A stretch of DNA of 64,000 bases from positions 124,001 to 188,000 of the forward strand of contig CANLQD010000004.1 in NCBI GenBank assembly GCA_947493175.1, in the 5' to 3' direction. This document shows positions 32,730 through 40,920 of the stretch, one piece after another. Origin of the DNA: an uncultured Flavobacteriaceae bacterium. GTDB lineage: Bacteria > Bacteroidota > Bacteroidia > Flavobacteriales > Flavobacteriaceae. Under the pieces are notes generated by a model, which saw only the letters and a program-made list of their open reading frames with translations, was not told the origin of the DNA and did no database searches. The translations under genes were made by a program, and so were the position numbers. Every line of letters begins with the position of its first letter. The stretch's first letter is position 1.

Positions 32730-33443
32730 ATGAAAACAACGATCATCACACTTTTGTTAGGCCTCATCAGTCTAACACTTTCCGCTCAGAAGATTATTGA
32801 GAAAAACATAGATTATAAGGGCCAATACATTGAGGTCGATGTAAAGTTTGCCTCTGAGATAGAGGTCAAGACCTGGGAAAAAAAACAAGTCTATTTAAAA
32901 GCCGATATTTACACAGAAGATCCGAAGTTTCAGGAATTATATAAATTGATTTTTGACGTAAACCCCACAAAAATCGTTGTTAAGTCGGAAGCAGAACCGG
33001 TTTTTAAGGCCTATCGCAAAGATTGTCTCGAAAAAAAACCATCCAGCAAGAGGCATTGTTACAATACAGGGGATTTAACCGAATTTAATTATGTCCTCTA
33101 TGTACCAAAGAATGCACGTTTTAAGCTAAGCAGTATCAATGGGAGCCTAAAATCGGACATCATAGAAGGAGATTTCACCGCCGACTTGATCAATGGGGAT
33201 ATAGAAATAGGGAAATATGCAGGTTCGCTAGACCTATCTACCATCAACGGTGCTATCGATTTACGAATGATAGATGCCCGTGTTGTAGCGGAAACCATCC
33301 ATGGAGATATTTATGCAGATGAAAAACTAAAATTTGAAACTACCGACAAACATGTAGGTCAGAAAATAGCGGGGAGCACTGCCAATGGAACAAATAGCCT
33401 ACGCTTAAACACGATCAATGGAAATATGTACTTACGGCTATAG
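32730..33443 (+). CDS. DUF4097 family beta-strand repeat protein
   Basis: A 237-residue secreted protein (signal MKTTIITLLLGLISLTLSAQ). The second half carries the repeat pattern SSINGSLKSDIIEGDFTADLINGDIEIG, STINGAIDLRMIDARVVAETIHGDIYAD, NTINGNMYLRL, i.e. INGx-I/L strands stacked as in DUF4097. It is a paralogue of the gene before it, 38 bp downstream, and ends the sigma-factor operon. The pair of DUF4097 genes behind an ECF sigma/anti-sigma pair is a recurring Flavobacteria arrangement with no assigned function. Confidence 0.85.
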   Translation: MKTTIITLLLGLISLTLSAQKIIEKNIDYKGQYIEVDVKFASEIEVKTWEKKQVYLKADIYTEDPKFQELYKLIFDVNPTKIVVKSEAEPVFKAYRKDCLEKKPSSKRHCYNTGDLTEFNYVLYVPKNARFKLSSINGSLKSDIIEGDFTADLINGDIEIGKYAGSLDLSTINGAIDLRMIDARVVAETIHGDIYADEKLKFETTDKHVGQKIAGSTANGTNSLRLNTINGNMYLRL

Positions 33444-33513
33444 GCCAAAAAGGGGGCTTTTGTGTGGTACCATCATACCTTCAAAAAACAAATAGTAGGT
33501 AAAAGGGGAAAGA

Positions 33514-33900
33514 CTATACAAAGCTTTGAACGAAATGGTAAAATAGCAAGGACCACCCAATAACCAAAAGGAGCCCGCCGAGAGGGGTCAGCGGACCCAA
33601 AAAGCGTATTTTTTTCCCCTTTGAAGCAGTGAATGTTAATGCATAGATACTGAACGAAAAAAGAAAAGTACCAATGATAAGGCAATAGGTCATCGTACGC
33701 TCTAAGGAAGTGTCCAAGTTTAGGTTGAATCCCAAGACTAGCAATAAAATGGCATGATACATCTGATATTTGATCCCGGTTTCAAAACTTTTAAGCTGTT
33801 CCCCGGAAAAAGACTTTTTAAGGGCGTGTGCCCCAAACGCCCCCAATAGAATCGCTAATAGACCGTATAGTGCTCCAGAAGCTTGGGCAATTAGTACCAT
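33514..33900 (-). CDS. DUF423 small membrane protein
   Basis: A 128-residue inner-membrane protein with four helices. ASGALYGLLAILLGAFGAHALKK at the start and FETGIKYQMYHAILLLVLGF are the DUF423 (YwdK/YgdD-like) signatures, and SIYALTFTASKG with ITPLGG-like turn LTPLGGLLLVIGW completes it. Family members are widespread with no proven biochemical role. It is convergent with the DUF4097 operon and stands alone. Confidence 0.92.
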   Translation of the reverse strand: MVLIAQASGALYGLLAILLGAFGAHALKKSFSGEQLKSFETGIKYQMYHAILLLVLGFNLNLDTSLERTMTYCLIIGTFLFSFSIYALTFTASKGKKIRFLGPLTPLGGLLLVIGWSLLFYHFVQSFV

Positions 33901-34403
33901 ATATCTAACATTAGAGTTTCAAAGATACCCAATAGTTTTCTTGCTTAGGACCACCTGACCATAGGATTAAATGTGGAATTTTGGCAAACAAACCACTCTT
34001 TTAATTGAAAACCATGGTTCTCGTGGTTCATTTGATGCGGTTCGCCAAGTATTTTTAGGGTGTTGGGTGATAAACGCGGCATCAAGACTCATTTTTCTTC
34101 AACCGATGGTAGTAAAGCTATATGGTTCAAGGCGGTTTCCTGCACTAAGAGATATGGTTTTTCGGGAAACGGTTATCTTTATACAAAACCAAACGATTTA
34201 TTAGAAGACGACCTTATATAAAGGTATTCTTTGGTTCTTGCGCGCTGGTGTTGTTTCCTTCAGAACAATAAACCGTAAACGATTATCCATTGTTACTTTT
34301 ACTAGTGGACTTTTGCGATAGTTGTTTGCGATCTTGTAAAGACAACATGTTTTAAAGCGTTAAATTTAGTAATGCGAATCAAGATTATATACATATAAAT
34401 ATT
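33901..34403. other. 503-bp region without an intact gene
   Basis: Contains a candidate frameshifted fragment (33971-34221, separate entry). The last 180 bp is presumably the promoter region of the gene at 34404; no clear promoter was identified. Confidence 0.4.
33971..34221 (+). pseudogene. Possible frameshifted small gene, unknown family
   Basis: One frame from ATG 33971 reads MWNFGKQTTLLIENHG then GSFDAVRQVF. At the T run 34052-34056 the coding-like reading moves to another frame: RVLGDKRGIKTHFSSTDG, KAIWFKAVSCTKRYGFSGNG, then YLYTKPNDLLEDDLI and a TAA at 34219-34221. Adding one T in the run would join the two. The second part has protein-like composition but I recognise no family. It may be a decayed gene, or a sequencing error in a real one. 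Confidence 0.35.
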
Positions 34404-34934
34404 ATGAAAAAAACAGTTGAGACCACCAAGCGATTAAGCCAAATAATAACACTTTGTGGATTGTTTATATTGATACAGAGTTGTGTGCAAAAGAAAGAAG
34501 CATCAACAGTGCCGATTGAAAAAGAAGAAGTGGTAACCACATCTGTAACTCCCGAGTTCTATCAACTTCGCCCCGAAGTAGAAAAGGCCGCAGGATACAC
34601 CCATGCGGTGAAAATTGGAAATACGATCCGAATTGCAGGTGCCGTAAGTATGGATGATGATGGAAATCCCACCGCTGTCGGGGATATGGGGCAGCAAATA
34701 AAAAACTGTTATGCCGACTTGGCCAAGATATTGGAACATTACGATTGTACGTTCGATGATGTGGTGGTAGAAAATATTTTTACCACGAACATGCCTTTGT
34801 TTCTTGAGAACGCAGCCTACAGAAATGAAATTTACACGAAACAATTTCCGGCAGGTACGTGGCTTGGAGTGAAAGAGTTGGTGATACCCGAGTTTATGAT
34901 AGAGATTGAATGGGAAGTATATAAGCCCGAATAG
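34404..34934 (+). CDS. RidA/YjgF-family lipoprotein
   Basis: A 176-residue protein with a lipoprotein signal (IITLCGLFILIQSCVQKK), so it is exported, unlike cytoplasmic RidA. The Rid domain (about 50-175) shows YTHAVKIGNTIRIAGAVSMDDDGNPTAVGDMGQQIKNCYADLAKIL, FDDVVVENIFTTNMPLF and the closing LVIPEFMIEIEWEVY. The catalytic Arg of RidA imine deaminases sits in IRIAGA-type or N(R)xxY positions; here YRNEIY is present, but activity is uncertain. The exported form is probably a divergent YjgF-like binding protein. A bidirectional terminator follows. Confidence 0.85.
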   Translation: MKKTVETTKRLSQIITLCGLFILIQSCVQKKEASTVPIEKEEVVTTSVTPEFYQLRPEVEKAAGYTHAVKIGNTIRIAGAVSMDDDGNPTAVGDMGQQIKNCYADLAKILEHYDCTFDDVVVENIFTTNMPLFLENAAYRNEIYTKQFPAGTWLGVKELVIPEFMIEIEWEVYKPE

Positions 34935-35041
34935 CATAAGAGCCCACCGATAACTTGAATTGATCTGGTCGAGGAGTATGATACCAAAAAGGAGGTATTG
35001 TGACTCAGTGATTACCGAGAAAAATGATATGTGAAAGAAGC

Positions 35042-35072
35042 AAAAAAGCCTTCGAAACTACGAAGGCTTTTT
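35042..35072. terminator. Bidirectional rho-independent terminator
   Basis: AAAAAGCCTTCG and CGAAGGCTTTTT form a stem with a 6-nt loop, with A and T runs on both sides. It lies between the convergent RidA-like (plus) and SDR (minus) genes. Confidence 0.85.
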
Positions 35073-35087
35073 GAATAGTGGTCATAA

Positions 35088-35837
35088 TTACACCTGTACC
35101 ATTCCACCGTCTACTTGAATTTCATGACCGGTTATAAAACTGGCATCGTCACTTGCCAGAAAAGCAACGGTCTTTGCTATTTCCGAGGGCTCCCCAAAAC
35201 GGTTCATAGGAACTTGAGAAAGGATAGCACCCGCCATTTGCTCTTGTTGTTCCTCCGGAACTCCCGCTTCGTTGAAGAAGTTGGTTCCAATAGGTCCCGG
35301 ACTTACCGCGTTTACCCGTATGTTTCTATCTTTTAACTCGTTTGCAAAGCTTTTGTTCAGGTACTGTACCGCACTTTTGGCCGCACCGTATACACTCGCT
35401 CCTGGCATGGCCATATCTGTCACCACGCTGGTATTGAATACTATTGCCCCCCCTTCTTTAACGATAGGAGCCAATTGTTGTACGGTAAAATAACCTCCTT
35501 TCACCAAAGCATTGAACTGACTATCGAATACTTCTTCAGTGGTTTCAGACAGGGAACTAAACTTTCCAAAACCCGCATTAACGAAAAGAACATCCACTGA
35601 ATCGGTGTGTTTTTCAACTTCTTTCCGTAGTTGCCATAAATCCCCGGTTTTTCCCGCGTCACTGACGATTCCTTTGGCGTTCGGCCCCAGTTTGGATAAG
35701 GCATCGTTGATATTTTCCTGTTTACGGCTGGTAATAACCACTTTGGCGCCCTTTTTTATGAATTCCTCTGCGGTCGCTAGACCAATACCACTGGTTCCTC
35801 CAGTTATTACTACTGTCTTTCCACTAAAATCACTCAT
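35088..35837 (-). CDS. SDR-family oxidoreductase
   Basis: A 249-residue cytoplasmic NAD(P)-dependent dehydrogenase of the classical short-chain family. The cofactor loop TGGTSGIGLA is at residues 12-21, NAGFG at about 90, the catalytic Tyr and Lys in ASVYGAAKSAV, and SPGPIGTNFF after it. ITSRKQE at the end of the second strand suggests preference for NADP. Substrate is unknown. The TetR gene lies about 100 bp upstream on the same strand, and both promoters carry a TTCGTTTCA half site, so it is probably TetR-repressed. Confidence 0.92.
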   Translation of the reverse strand: MSDFSGKTVVITGGTSGIGLATAEEFIKKGAKVVITSRKQENINDALSKLGPNAKGIVSDAGKTGDLWQLRKEVEKHTDSVDVLFVNAGFGKFSSLSETTEEVFDSQFNALVKGGYFTVQQLAPIVKEGGAIVFNTSVVTDMAMPGASVYGAAKSAVQYLNKSFANELKDRNIRVNAVSPGPIGTNFFNEAGVPEEQQEQMAGAILSQVPMNRFGEPSEIAKTVAFLASDDASFITGHEIQVDGGMVQV

Positions 35838-35906
35838 TTTTATAAATTTTAAACCCCAGCTAAGGGGAGGTTACACATTTCGATTCGTATTTTATTCTAC
35901 GTAATA

Positions 35907-35924
35907 TTGAAACGAACATTCCAA
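35907..35924. promoter_or_regulatory. Candidate TetR operator before the SDR gene
   Basis: TTGAAACGAACATTCCAA shares 12 of 16 core positions, read on the minus strand, with the palindrome in front of the TetR gene at 36548-36565. Confidence 0.4.
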
Positions 35925-35939
35925 TTAATTTCAAAAAAA

Positions 35940-36521
35940 TTATGTTAACGTATTGATGGTCTGATCTATAATTGCCTTTAATATTTTTCTGTCTTTCACT
36001 AAGATGCCGGTCATTCTAAATCCTTGAAAACTATTAAACACTTGATAGGCATGATTTTCATAATCTTGATTTTTGTTGATAATTCCCTGTTCCTGTCCGT
36101 CCTTTATCAAATTTTGAAAAAGTTCCAAGGTCTGGTTTTGGGAGTTCAGCAGCCACTGCCTTATATCTTGGTCTTGATTACCCATTTCTGCTTTGCAGTT
36201 CATAGAGAAACATCCCTTGCTTTTTTGATCTGAAATAATCTCTGGCAGGAAACCCTCGAAAATAAGCCGTATTGCCTCTAGCGGATTTTTTGCTTTTACC
36301 AAAGCTTTTTGAAACATTCCTCCTGTTTCTTTCTGATAGTGGACCAGCGTATCTTGATATAGTTTTAGTTTGGACCCAAAAGAATTATAAATACTAGAAC
36401 GGTTAAGGCCCGTAGCCATGACCAAATCTTGCATGGAGGTGCCATTATACCCTTTTTCCCAAAAAACGTTCATGGCATTTTGCAGCACCAATTCCCTATC
36501 AAATTCCTCTATTCTTGGCAT
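35940..36521 (-). CDS. TetR/AcrR-family regulator
   Basis: A 193-residue DNA-binding protein. The N-terminal HTH reads LVLQNAMNVFWEKGYNGTSMQDLVMATGLNRSSIYNSFGSKLKLY, typical of TetR regulators. The C-terminal ligand-binding part is helical with the CFSMNCKAEMG segment of the group that controls SDR or nitroreductase genes. It precedes the SDR gene on the same strand. An 18-bp palindrome before its own start suggests autorepression. Confidence 0.92.
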   Translation of the reverse strand: MPRIEEFDRELVLQNAMNVFWEKGYNGTSMQDLVMATGLNRSSIYNSFGSKLKLYQDTLVHYQKETGGMFQKALVKAKNPLEAIRLIFEGFLPEIISDQKSKGCFSMNCKAEMGNQDQDIRQWLLNSQNQTLELFQNLIKDGQEQGIINKNQDYENHAYQVFNSFQGFRMTGILVKDRKILKAIIDQTINTLT

Positions 36522-36547
36522 TGTCTAATTTATGGATCAAATATATA

Positions 36548-36565
36548 TTGAAACATTCGTTTCAA
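36548..36565. promoter_or_regulatory. Candidate TetR autoregulatory operator
   Basis: TTGAAAC-ATTC-GTTTCAA is a perfect 7-bp inverted repeat with a 4-bp spacer, 27 bp before the TetR start codon. Confidence 0.55.
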
Positions 36566-36612
36566 AAAATAATTAACATTTATTTATATTGTGCGTGTTG
36601 AAGGTAGGTTGC

Positions 36613-36647
36613 AAAAAAGGCCGTCCAAAAAGTTTTCAGACAGCCTT
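36613..36647 (-). terminator. Terminator of the NTF2-like gene
   Basis: On the minus strand AAGGCTGTC and GACGGCCTT pair (one mismatch), followed by TTTTTT, about 40 bp past the stop at 36690. Confidence 0.7.
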
Positions 36648-36689
36648 AGATAATGTTTTTATGCTATTCTTTTAGGGCGACCATTGCGG

Positions 36690-37058
36690 TTATCCTTGCT
36701 CGTCGTAGAAAAATTGTTCTTTAACTATTTTTCCATCTTTTACCTCGTAAACGGCTATTTCAGACATTTGGGAGCGATGGCCCGACGGTATGTGTGTCGT
36801 GTCCATTTCAAATTTGACAGAAAACCAATTGTCGGCAACAATGGGTTCGGATACACTACTACTGTGCATTTCAAAATTTTCTTTCCACCATTCTCCTTTT
36901 TTTTGAATTCCTTCAAACCCTTCAGCATAGCCACCTTCACCTTTTCCGTCATTTTCAATACTTACGATTTTTGGGCTATATAGCTCTTGATAAGGGGATT
37001 CATAGTCTCCTTTTTTACACCATTCTACTAGTTTGTTTGCAATTTCCTGCGTTTCCAT
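36690..37058 (-). CDS. SnoaL/NTF2-like protein
   Basis: A 122-residue cytoplasmic protein with the NTF2/SnoaL fold: METQEIANKLVEWCKKGDYESPYQELYSPKIVSIEN, a middle helix (YAEGFEGIQKKGEWW), and strands WFSVKFEMDTTH and EIAVYEVKDGKIVKEQFFYD. The closing KDGKIVxEQFFY motif is characteristic. It is close to a group of Flavobacteria SnoaL proteins of unknown substrate. Monocistronic, with its own terminator. Confidence 0.85.
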   Translation of the reverse strand: METQEIANKLVEWCKKGDYESPYQELYSPKIVSIENDGKGEGGYAEGFEGIQKKGEWWKENFEMHSSSVSEPIVADNWFSVKFEMDTTHIPSGHRSQMSEIAVYEVKDGKIVKEQFFYDEQG

Positions 37059-37142
37059 GTTCGTTGTTTTTTATTGATTATACCGACAATTTACAAGATC
37101 ATACAATGTCTTACAAAGGCAACTATCATTTCTGGAAACCTT

Positions 37143-37553
37143 TTACTTGATCGGAACACTGATCTTTGTATCGGAATCGACTTTAAAAGCACATTCCTCA
37201 AAATTTGGAGGCCCAAAGGTTTTGAGCTTTCCTTTTGAAAAACCAAGTGGTTCCTTGGGGATACCTAACAGGTTGCTATCCAATTCTTCATTTGAGTTTT
37301 CGTCATGATAAACCGCTAGGGCATAGGTGCCGTTCGGTACATCTTCAAATGTAGCTACCGTAGTACCTTTTTTGGCTGTTTCGAGTAGGCCTTTGTAGAT
37401 TTTTTCAGCTTTTAGAAAGCCATCGGCCGAGTTATACAGTCCTATACTGATGGTTCCTTTTGAGGATTCAACCCCTTCTATAGAAATCGTCAGTTGGTGC
37501 TGGGCAATGGCCAGAAATGGACAAAGAACCAACAAGATCGACCATTTTATCAT
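37143..37553 (-). CDS. DUF2141 secreted protein
   Basis: The frame is open from 37613 and overlaps its upstream neighbour, but MIKWSILLVLCPFLAIAQH at 37553 is a signal peptide, giving 136 residues. The mature protein matches DUF2141: LTISIEGVESSKGTISIGLYNSADGFL, ATFEDVPNGTYALAVYHDENSNEELDSNLLGIPKEPLGFS. The AVYHDEN and GIPKEPLGFS motifs are the family signature. Function is unknown; it is presumed periplasmic. Confidence 0.9.
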   Translation of the reverse strand: MIKWSILLVLCPFLAIAQHQLTISIEGVESSKGTISIGLYNSADGFLKAEKIYKGLLETAKKGTTVATFEDVPNGTYALAVYHDENSNEELDSNLLGIPKEPLGFSKGKLKTFGPPNFEECAFKVDSDTKISVPIK

Positions 37554-37590
37554 ATTATTTTTTTGAACGATAGTTGCAATAAGCTTGCCA

Positions 37591-38028
37591 TCATTGCTTT
37601 GACGCATCAACATCTAATTTAGCTTGAAATAATTCAAACAGATTCTGAGTGTCGGTCGAATCTTTCATGTTCATGAAGAGTTGCAGAGAGTCCTTGTAAA
37701 CAAGCCTGATTTTTTGCTGGGAAAAATTATCGATATATACATGTACTTTTTGATCGGTAAGCGAATCTTTGAACTCCCGGTAGATTCCTTTTCCCTTGTC
37801 AAAAGCTGAGAAACCCGTAAGCCTTTCCATAGGCGGTAACCGTTCTACCCACTGCACGCTATCGAGCTCTGAAAATGAAAGTTCCTTATAATAAAAACCG
37901 GAAAGCAACTGTATTTTGTCCTCCTTGATTTTGGTCCAATTCTTAAAATGTGACATAAACGCAAGCACACATACTATCAAGGTCAACACGATGAGTAGAT
38001 TCCAAAACCAGTGTCGTTTTTGCTTCAT
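37591..38028 (-). CDS. Hypothetical membrane-anchored protein
   Basis: A 145-residue protein with an N-terminal membrane helix (FWNLLIVLTLIVCVLAFM) and a soluble remainder predicted outside the cytoplasm. It contains a proline/acidic stretch (ERLPPMERLTGFSAFDKGKGIYREF) and two beta hairpins (KVHVYIDNFSQQKIRLVYKD). No family is recognised. It is followed by the DUF2141 gene after 37 bp, on the same strand, so the two are probably co-transcribed. Confidence 0.6.
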   Translation of the reverse strand: MKQKRHWFWNLLIVLTLIVCVLAFMSHFKNWTKIKEDKIQLLSGFYYKELSFSELDSVQWVERLPPMERLTGFSAFDKGKGIYREFKDSLTDQKVHVYIDNFSQQKIRLVYKDSLQLFMNMKDSTDTQNLFELFQAKLDVDASKQ

Positions 38029-38178
38029 AATTCTTGTTCGATATCAGGTCTCTAACCTTAATAACGTTGGTGGGGGCTATTTATTGATTCCCCGATTATC
38101 GGGTTTAAATTATTTTAAGATTTGGTTCAAATCTGCCTATTTTTCCTCTTGGTGTTTGTGCGTTTATCCCGAAGCGGT

Positions 38179-40227
38179 TTACTCCTTATCCAATACAGCG
38201 CCGCCATAAGTTTCGAACCAAGCCAAGGTGTTTGCAATTTTGGCAATTAAGTTGCTCGGTCTGCTGGCAATACCATGGCTAGCTCCCGGAATCTCGACCA
38301 ACACGGTAGGAATTTTTCTGAGTTTCAACGCATGGTACAGTTGTTTGGCTTCACTAGGCGGGGTGCGCAGATCGTTCATTCCTACCATGACCATCGTGGG
38401 GGTTTCCACATTGCCGACTAATGAGATAGGGGAGAATTTCCAATATCCTTCAAAGTTTTCCCAGGGCTGGCCAGGGTATCTACTGTTGGCATATCCGAAA
38501 TAGTTATCAGCCACTAAGGTCTTGCTGATCCAATTCATAACAGGTTTGGCGACTACCGCGGCCTCGAAGCGATTGTTCTTGCCAATCATCCAAGCGGTCA
38601 TGATACCCCCTGCACTTCCACCCGTTACAAAGAGTTGGTCTTCATGTGCGATGCCCCGGGCGATACAATGGTCGACCCCGTCCATCACATCGTTGTAATC
38701 TTCACCAGGGTAGTTATTGTACAATAGATTCCCGAATTCTTCCCCGTAGCTGGTACTTCCTCTGGCATTGGGATAAAAAACAATATAGCCCGCAGCGGCA
38801 TAGAGTTGCATCTCAGCCGAAAATCGGTCTCCATAATTAAGGATCGGTCCACCATGATTCTCGACCAGAAATGGATATTTCTGGGTGGCATCGTAATTGG
38901 GAGGATAGACCACCCACCCCTGAATATCACGCTGATCAACGCTCGATGTATACCAGACTTCTTCAACTTTCCCCAGCGTTTTATAATTCAATAGCGCCCC
39001 GTTCAAGTCGGTGAGTTTGGATACCTTTTTTGTTTTCACATTTACCGTAGCCAATTCTGAAGGATATGCCGGTCTGGTCTGTGTGAAGGCAATGATTCCG
39101 CTTTTTGAAACGCTAAAGGAACCCCCTGCATATGGGCGCCCTATAGAAGTACCTCCCATATGGTCGCTCAGTTTGTTTACTTTTCCATTCAGCGAAATAT
39201 GGGCAATCTTGCTATTTCCTTTATCATCGTAACTGAAGTAAAGTCCACCACTTTTAGCATCCCAAACCACATTCGATACGCTTCTGTCTAAATCCTTGGA
39301 GATTACCCTATGGTTGCTTCCATCGATATTCATTACGTACAACTTGCGTACCTGGTAAGCCTGCACCTGATCTTCAAAACCAACATAGGCGATTTTTTTC
39401 CCATCGGGCGATACCAAAGGACTTCTGTCAGGTCCGTTTCGATCGGTAAGGGCCTCGATATCACCAGTAGAAACAACAACGGCGTAAACCTCACTGTTTC
39501 GAAAGTCGTATTCCCAGTCCGGGGTCCTGTTTCCAGAAAAAAACAGTTTTCGGCCATCGGGCGACCAAGAGAGCGGGCCTCTATGGTGGTAATCACCTGA
39601 AGTAATTTGTCTCGGAGCGCCTCCTTCCGCAGGAACGGTAAAGATATGATTAAAACCAGGTTTTATGTAGCCCCTACCATCCGCTTCGTGGTAAAGGCGA
39701 TCTGTAATTCTTGGTGCATCGGCCCATTTGGCACCTTTCGGTTTTTTAGGCATTTTAGCAAAGACCGGTGCCGGTTTTGCGACATTCATCGAAAAAGCAA
39801 GTTGGTCCCCTTTGGGCGACCACGTAATAGCGCTGGGGCTAAAAGGTAGCTGGGTAATCTTGGCGATCTTTCCCGAATTGAGCCAATACATGAAAATTTC
39901 GGAGCCTTCGGCGGTGCTGCTTGAAAATGCCAAACGGTTTCCGTCGGGAGACCATTTCGGATATGATTCCGAGACTTCCCTTGTGGTTAATTTCTGATGT
40001 TGGGAACCATCGGAGCGAATCATCCAGAGATGGCCCACGGCGGCATCTTTCATAATATCGAAACCCATTCTTCGATATACGATCCATTCCCCATTTGGCG
40101 AAATTTGGGGGTCCGATACATATTGAAGATCAAAGACATCAAGATATGAGAAGTTGGTTTTTTGTGCTTCAGTATGAAATGTAATCACAAGAAGCACCAA
40201 AAAAAGGATGTATTTTTTTAAATTCAT
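38179..40227 (-). CDS. S9-family (prolyl oligopeptidase-type) secreted peptidase
   Basis: A 682-residue exported serine peptidase (signal YILFLVLLVITFHTEAQ). Residues about 25-410 are a WD40/TolB-like beta-propeller with repeated SPDGxxL/I blades (SPKGDQLAFSM, SPDGRKLFFSG, SPDGKKIAYVG). The C-terminal alpha/beta hydrolase has the catalytic Ser in VTGGSAGGIMTAW, the Asp in VGMNDLRTPPSEA and the His in PGASHGIASRPS. This is the acylaminoacyl-peptidase/dipeptidyl-peptidase layout, used to trim peptides in the periplasm. Ends with a normal stop; no partner gene in operon. Confidence 0.93.
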   Translation of the reverse strand: MNLKKYILFLVLLVITFHTEAQKTNFSYLDVFDLQYVSDPQISPNGEWIVYRRMGFDIMKDAAVGHLWMIRSDGSQHQKLTTREVSESYPKWSPDGNRLAFSSSTAEGSEIFMYWLNSGKIAKITQLPFSPSAITWSPKGDQLAFSMNVAKPAPVFAKMPKKPKGAKWADAPRITDRLYHEADGRGYIKPGFNHIFTVPAEGGAPRQITSGDYHHRGPLSWSPDGRKLFFSGNRTPDWEYDFRNSEVYAVVVSTGDIEALTDRNGPDRSPLVSPDGKKIAYVGFEDQVQAYQVRKLYVMNIDGSNHRVISKDLDRSVSNVVWDAKSGGLYFSYDDKGNSKIAHISLNGKVNKLSDHMGGTSIGRPYAGGSFSVSKSGIIAFTQTRPAYPSELATVNVKTKKVSKLTDLNGALLNYKTLGKVEEVWYTSSVDQRDIQGWVVYPPNYDATQKYPFLVENHGGPILNYGDRFSAEMQLYAAAGYIVFYPNARGSTSYGEEFGNLLYNNYPGEDYNDVMDGVDHCIARGIAHEDQLFVTGGSAGGIMTAWMIGKNNRFEAAVVAKPVMNWISKTLVADNYFGYANSRYPGQPWENFEGYWKFSPISLVGNVETPTMVMVGMNDLRTPPSEAKQLYHALKLRKIPTVLVEIPGASHGIASRPSNLIAKIANTLAWFETYGGAVLDKE

Positions 40228-40459
40228 TTTTCAAGTCGATTTATAAGTTAAACTTACACATTGCCCAACAGTTCTGCAAGGTGTTTAGGAGCCACTTGAA
40301 AAAGTAAGTTTTATTTCTTTGTATGTATCGCTCTTTTGCATTCGAACAATTCAATTAGATATGTCTATAATCGTGGTACCCGTGTTTTTTTGATAAGACT
40401 ACCTTCCATTTGTTTTTTACACCGGTCAAAAAGATGTATCTTTAGATAGTATCTGTAGT

Positions 40460-40849
40460 ATGGCAAAACTGGTAAGCATAGCACTTTCTTTGCTTTTGCT
40501 CCTTCAAAGTTTTCAAATCCATATCGATGATGTGGTCGAGTTTGACGAACTTATTGAGCATGCACAGTTTCATGCGAAAGAATATGGGGACAATTTTTTT
40601 GTTTTTATCTCCAAACACTATGGTGACATGAAGGCGCAGCATAGCGAGCAGCATCAGGAAGAACACGAGCAGCTGCCTTTTCAGCACCAAACACAAATTA
40701 CTTCGTTATCGGTATTTGTTTTGAATAGGGCAGCCATATACACCACCTCCTTTATACCAGTAACCTCTAAGGTTTCTAACTTCTTTCATCAGGATTCTTA
40801 CCATTTTTTGGCCCAAGAAAGACTGTTTCAGCCACCTCGGCTCGCATAA
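40460..40849 (+). CDS. Small His-rich exported protein of the metal efflux locus
   Basis: A 129-residue protein starting with a signal-like segment (LVSIALSLLLLLQSFQIH). Its middle is His/Glu-rich (HAQFHAKEYG, KHYGDMKAQHSEQHQEEHEQLPFQHQTQ) and the C-terminal part is aromatic and Ser-rich. No named domain. It directly precedes, by 71 bp, a CzcA-type pump fused to TolC, so it is a candidate periplasmic metal binder or sensor, similar to small His-rich proteins before Bacteroidota cusA/czcA genes. Role inferred from composition and position only. A TATCTTTA box lies about 20 bp before the start. Confidence 0.65.
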   Translation: MAKLVSIALSLLLLLQSFQIHIDDVVEFDELIEHAQFHAKEYGDNFFVFISKHYGDMKAQHSEQHQEEHEQLPFQHQTQITSLSVFVLNRAAIYTTSFIPVTSKVSNFFHQDSYHFLAQERLFQPPRLA

Positions 40850-40920
40850 TTTCCTTTGACTAAAATCATTTTTAACCAAACGTTTTTTCAATAGTTTGAT
40901 GATTCTTTCATTTATGGATT

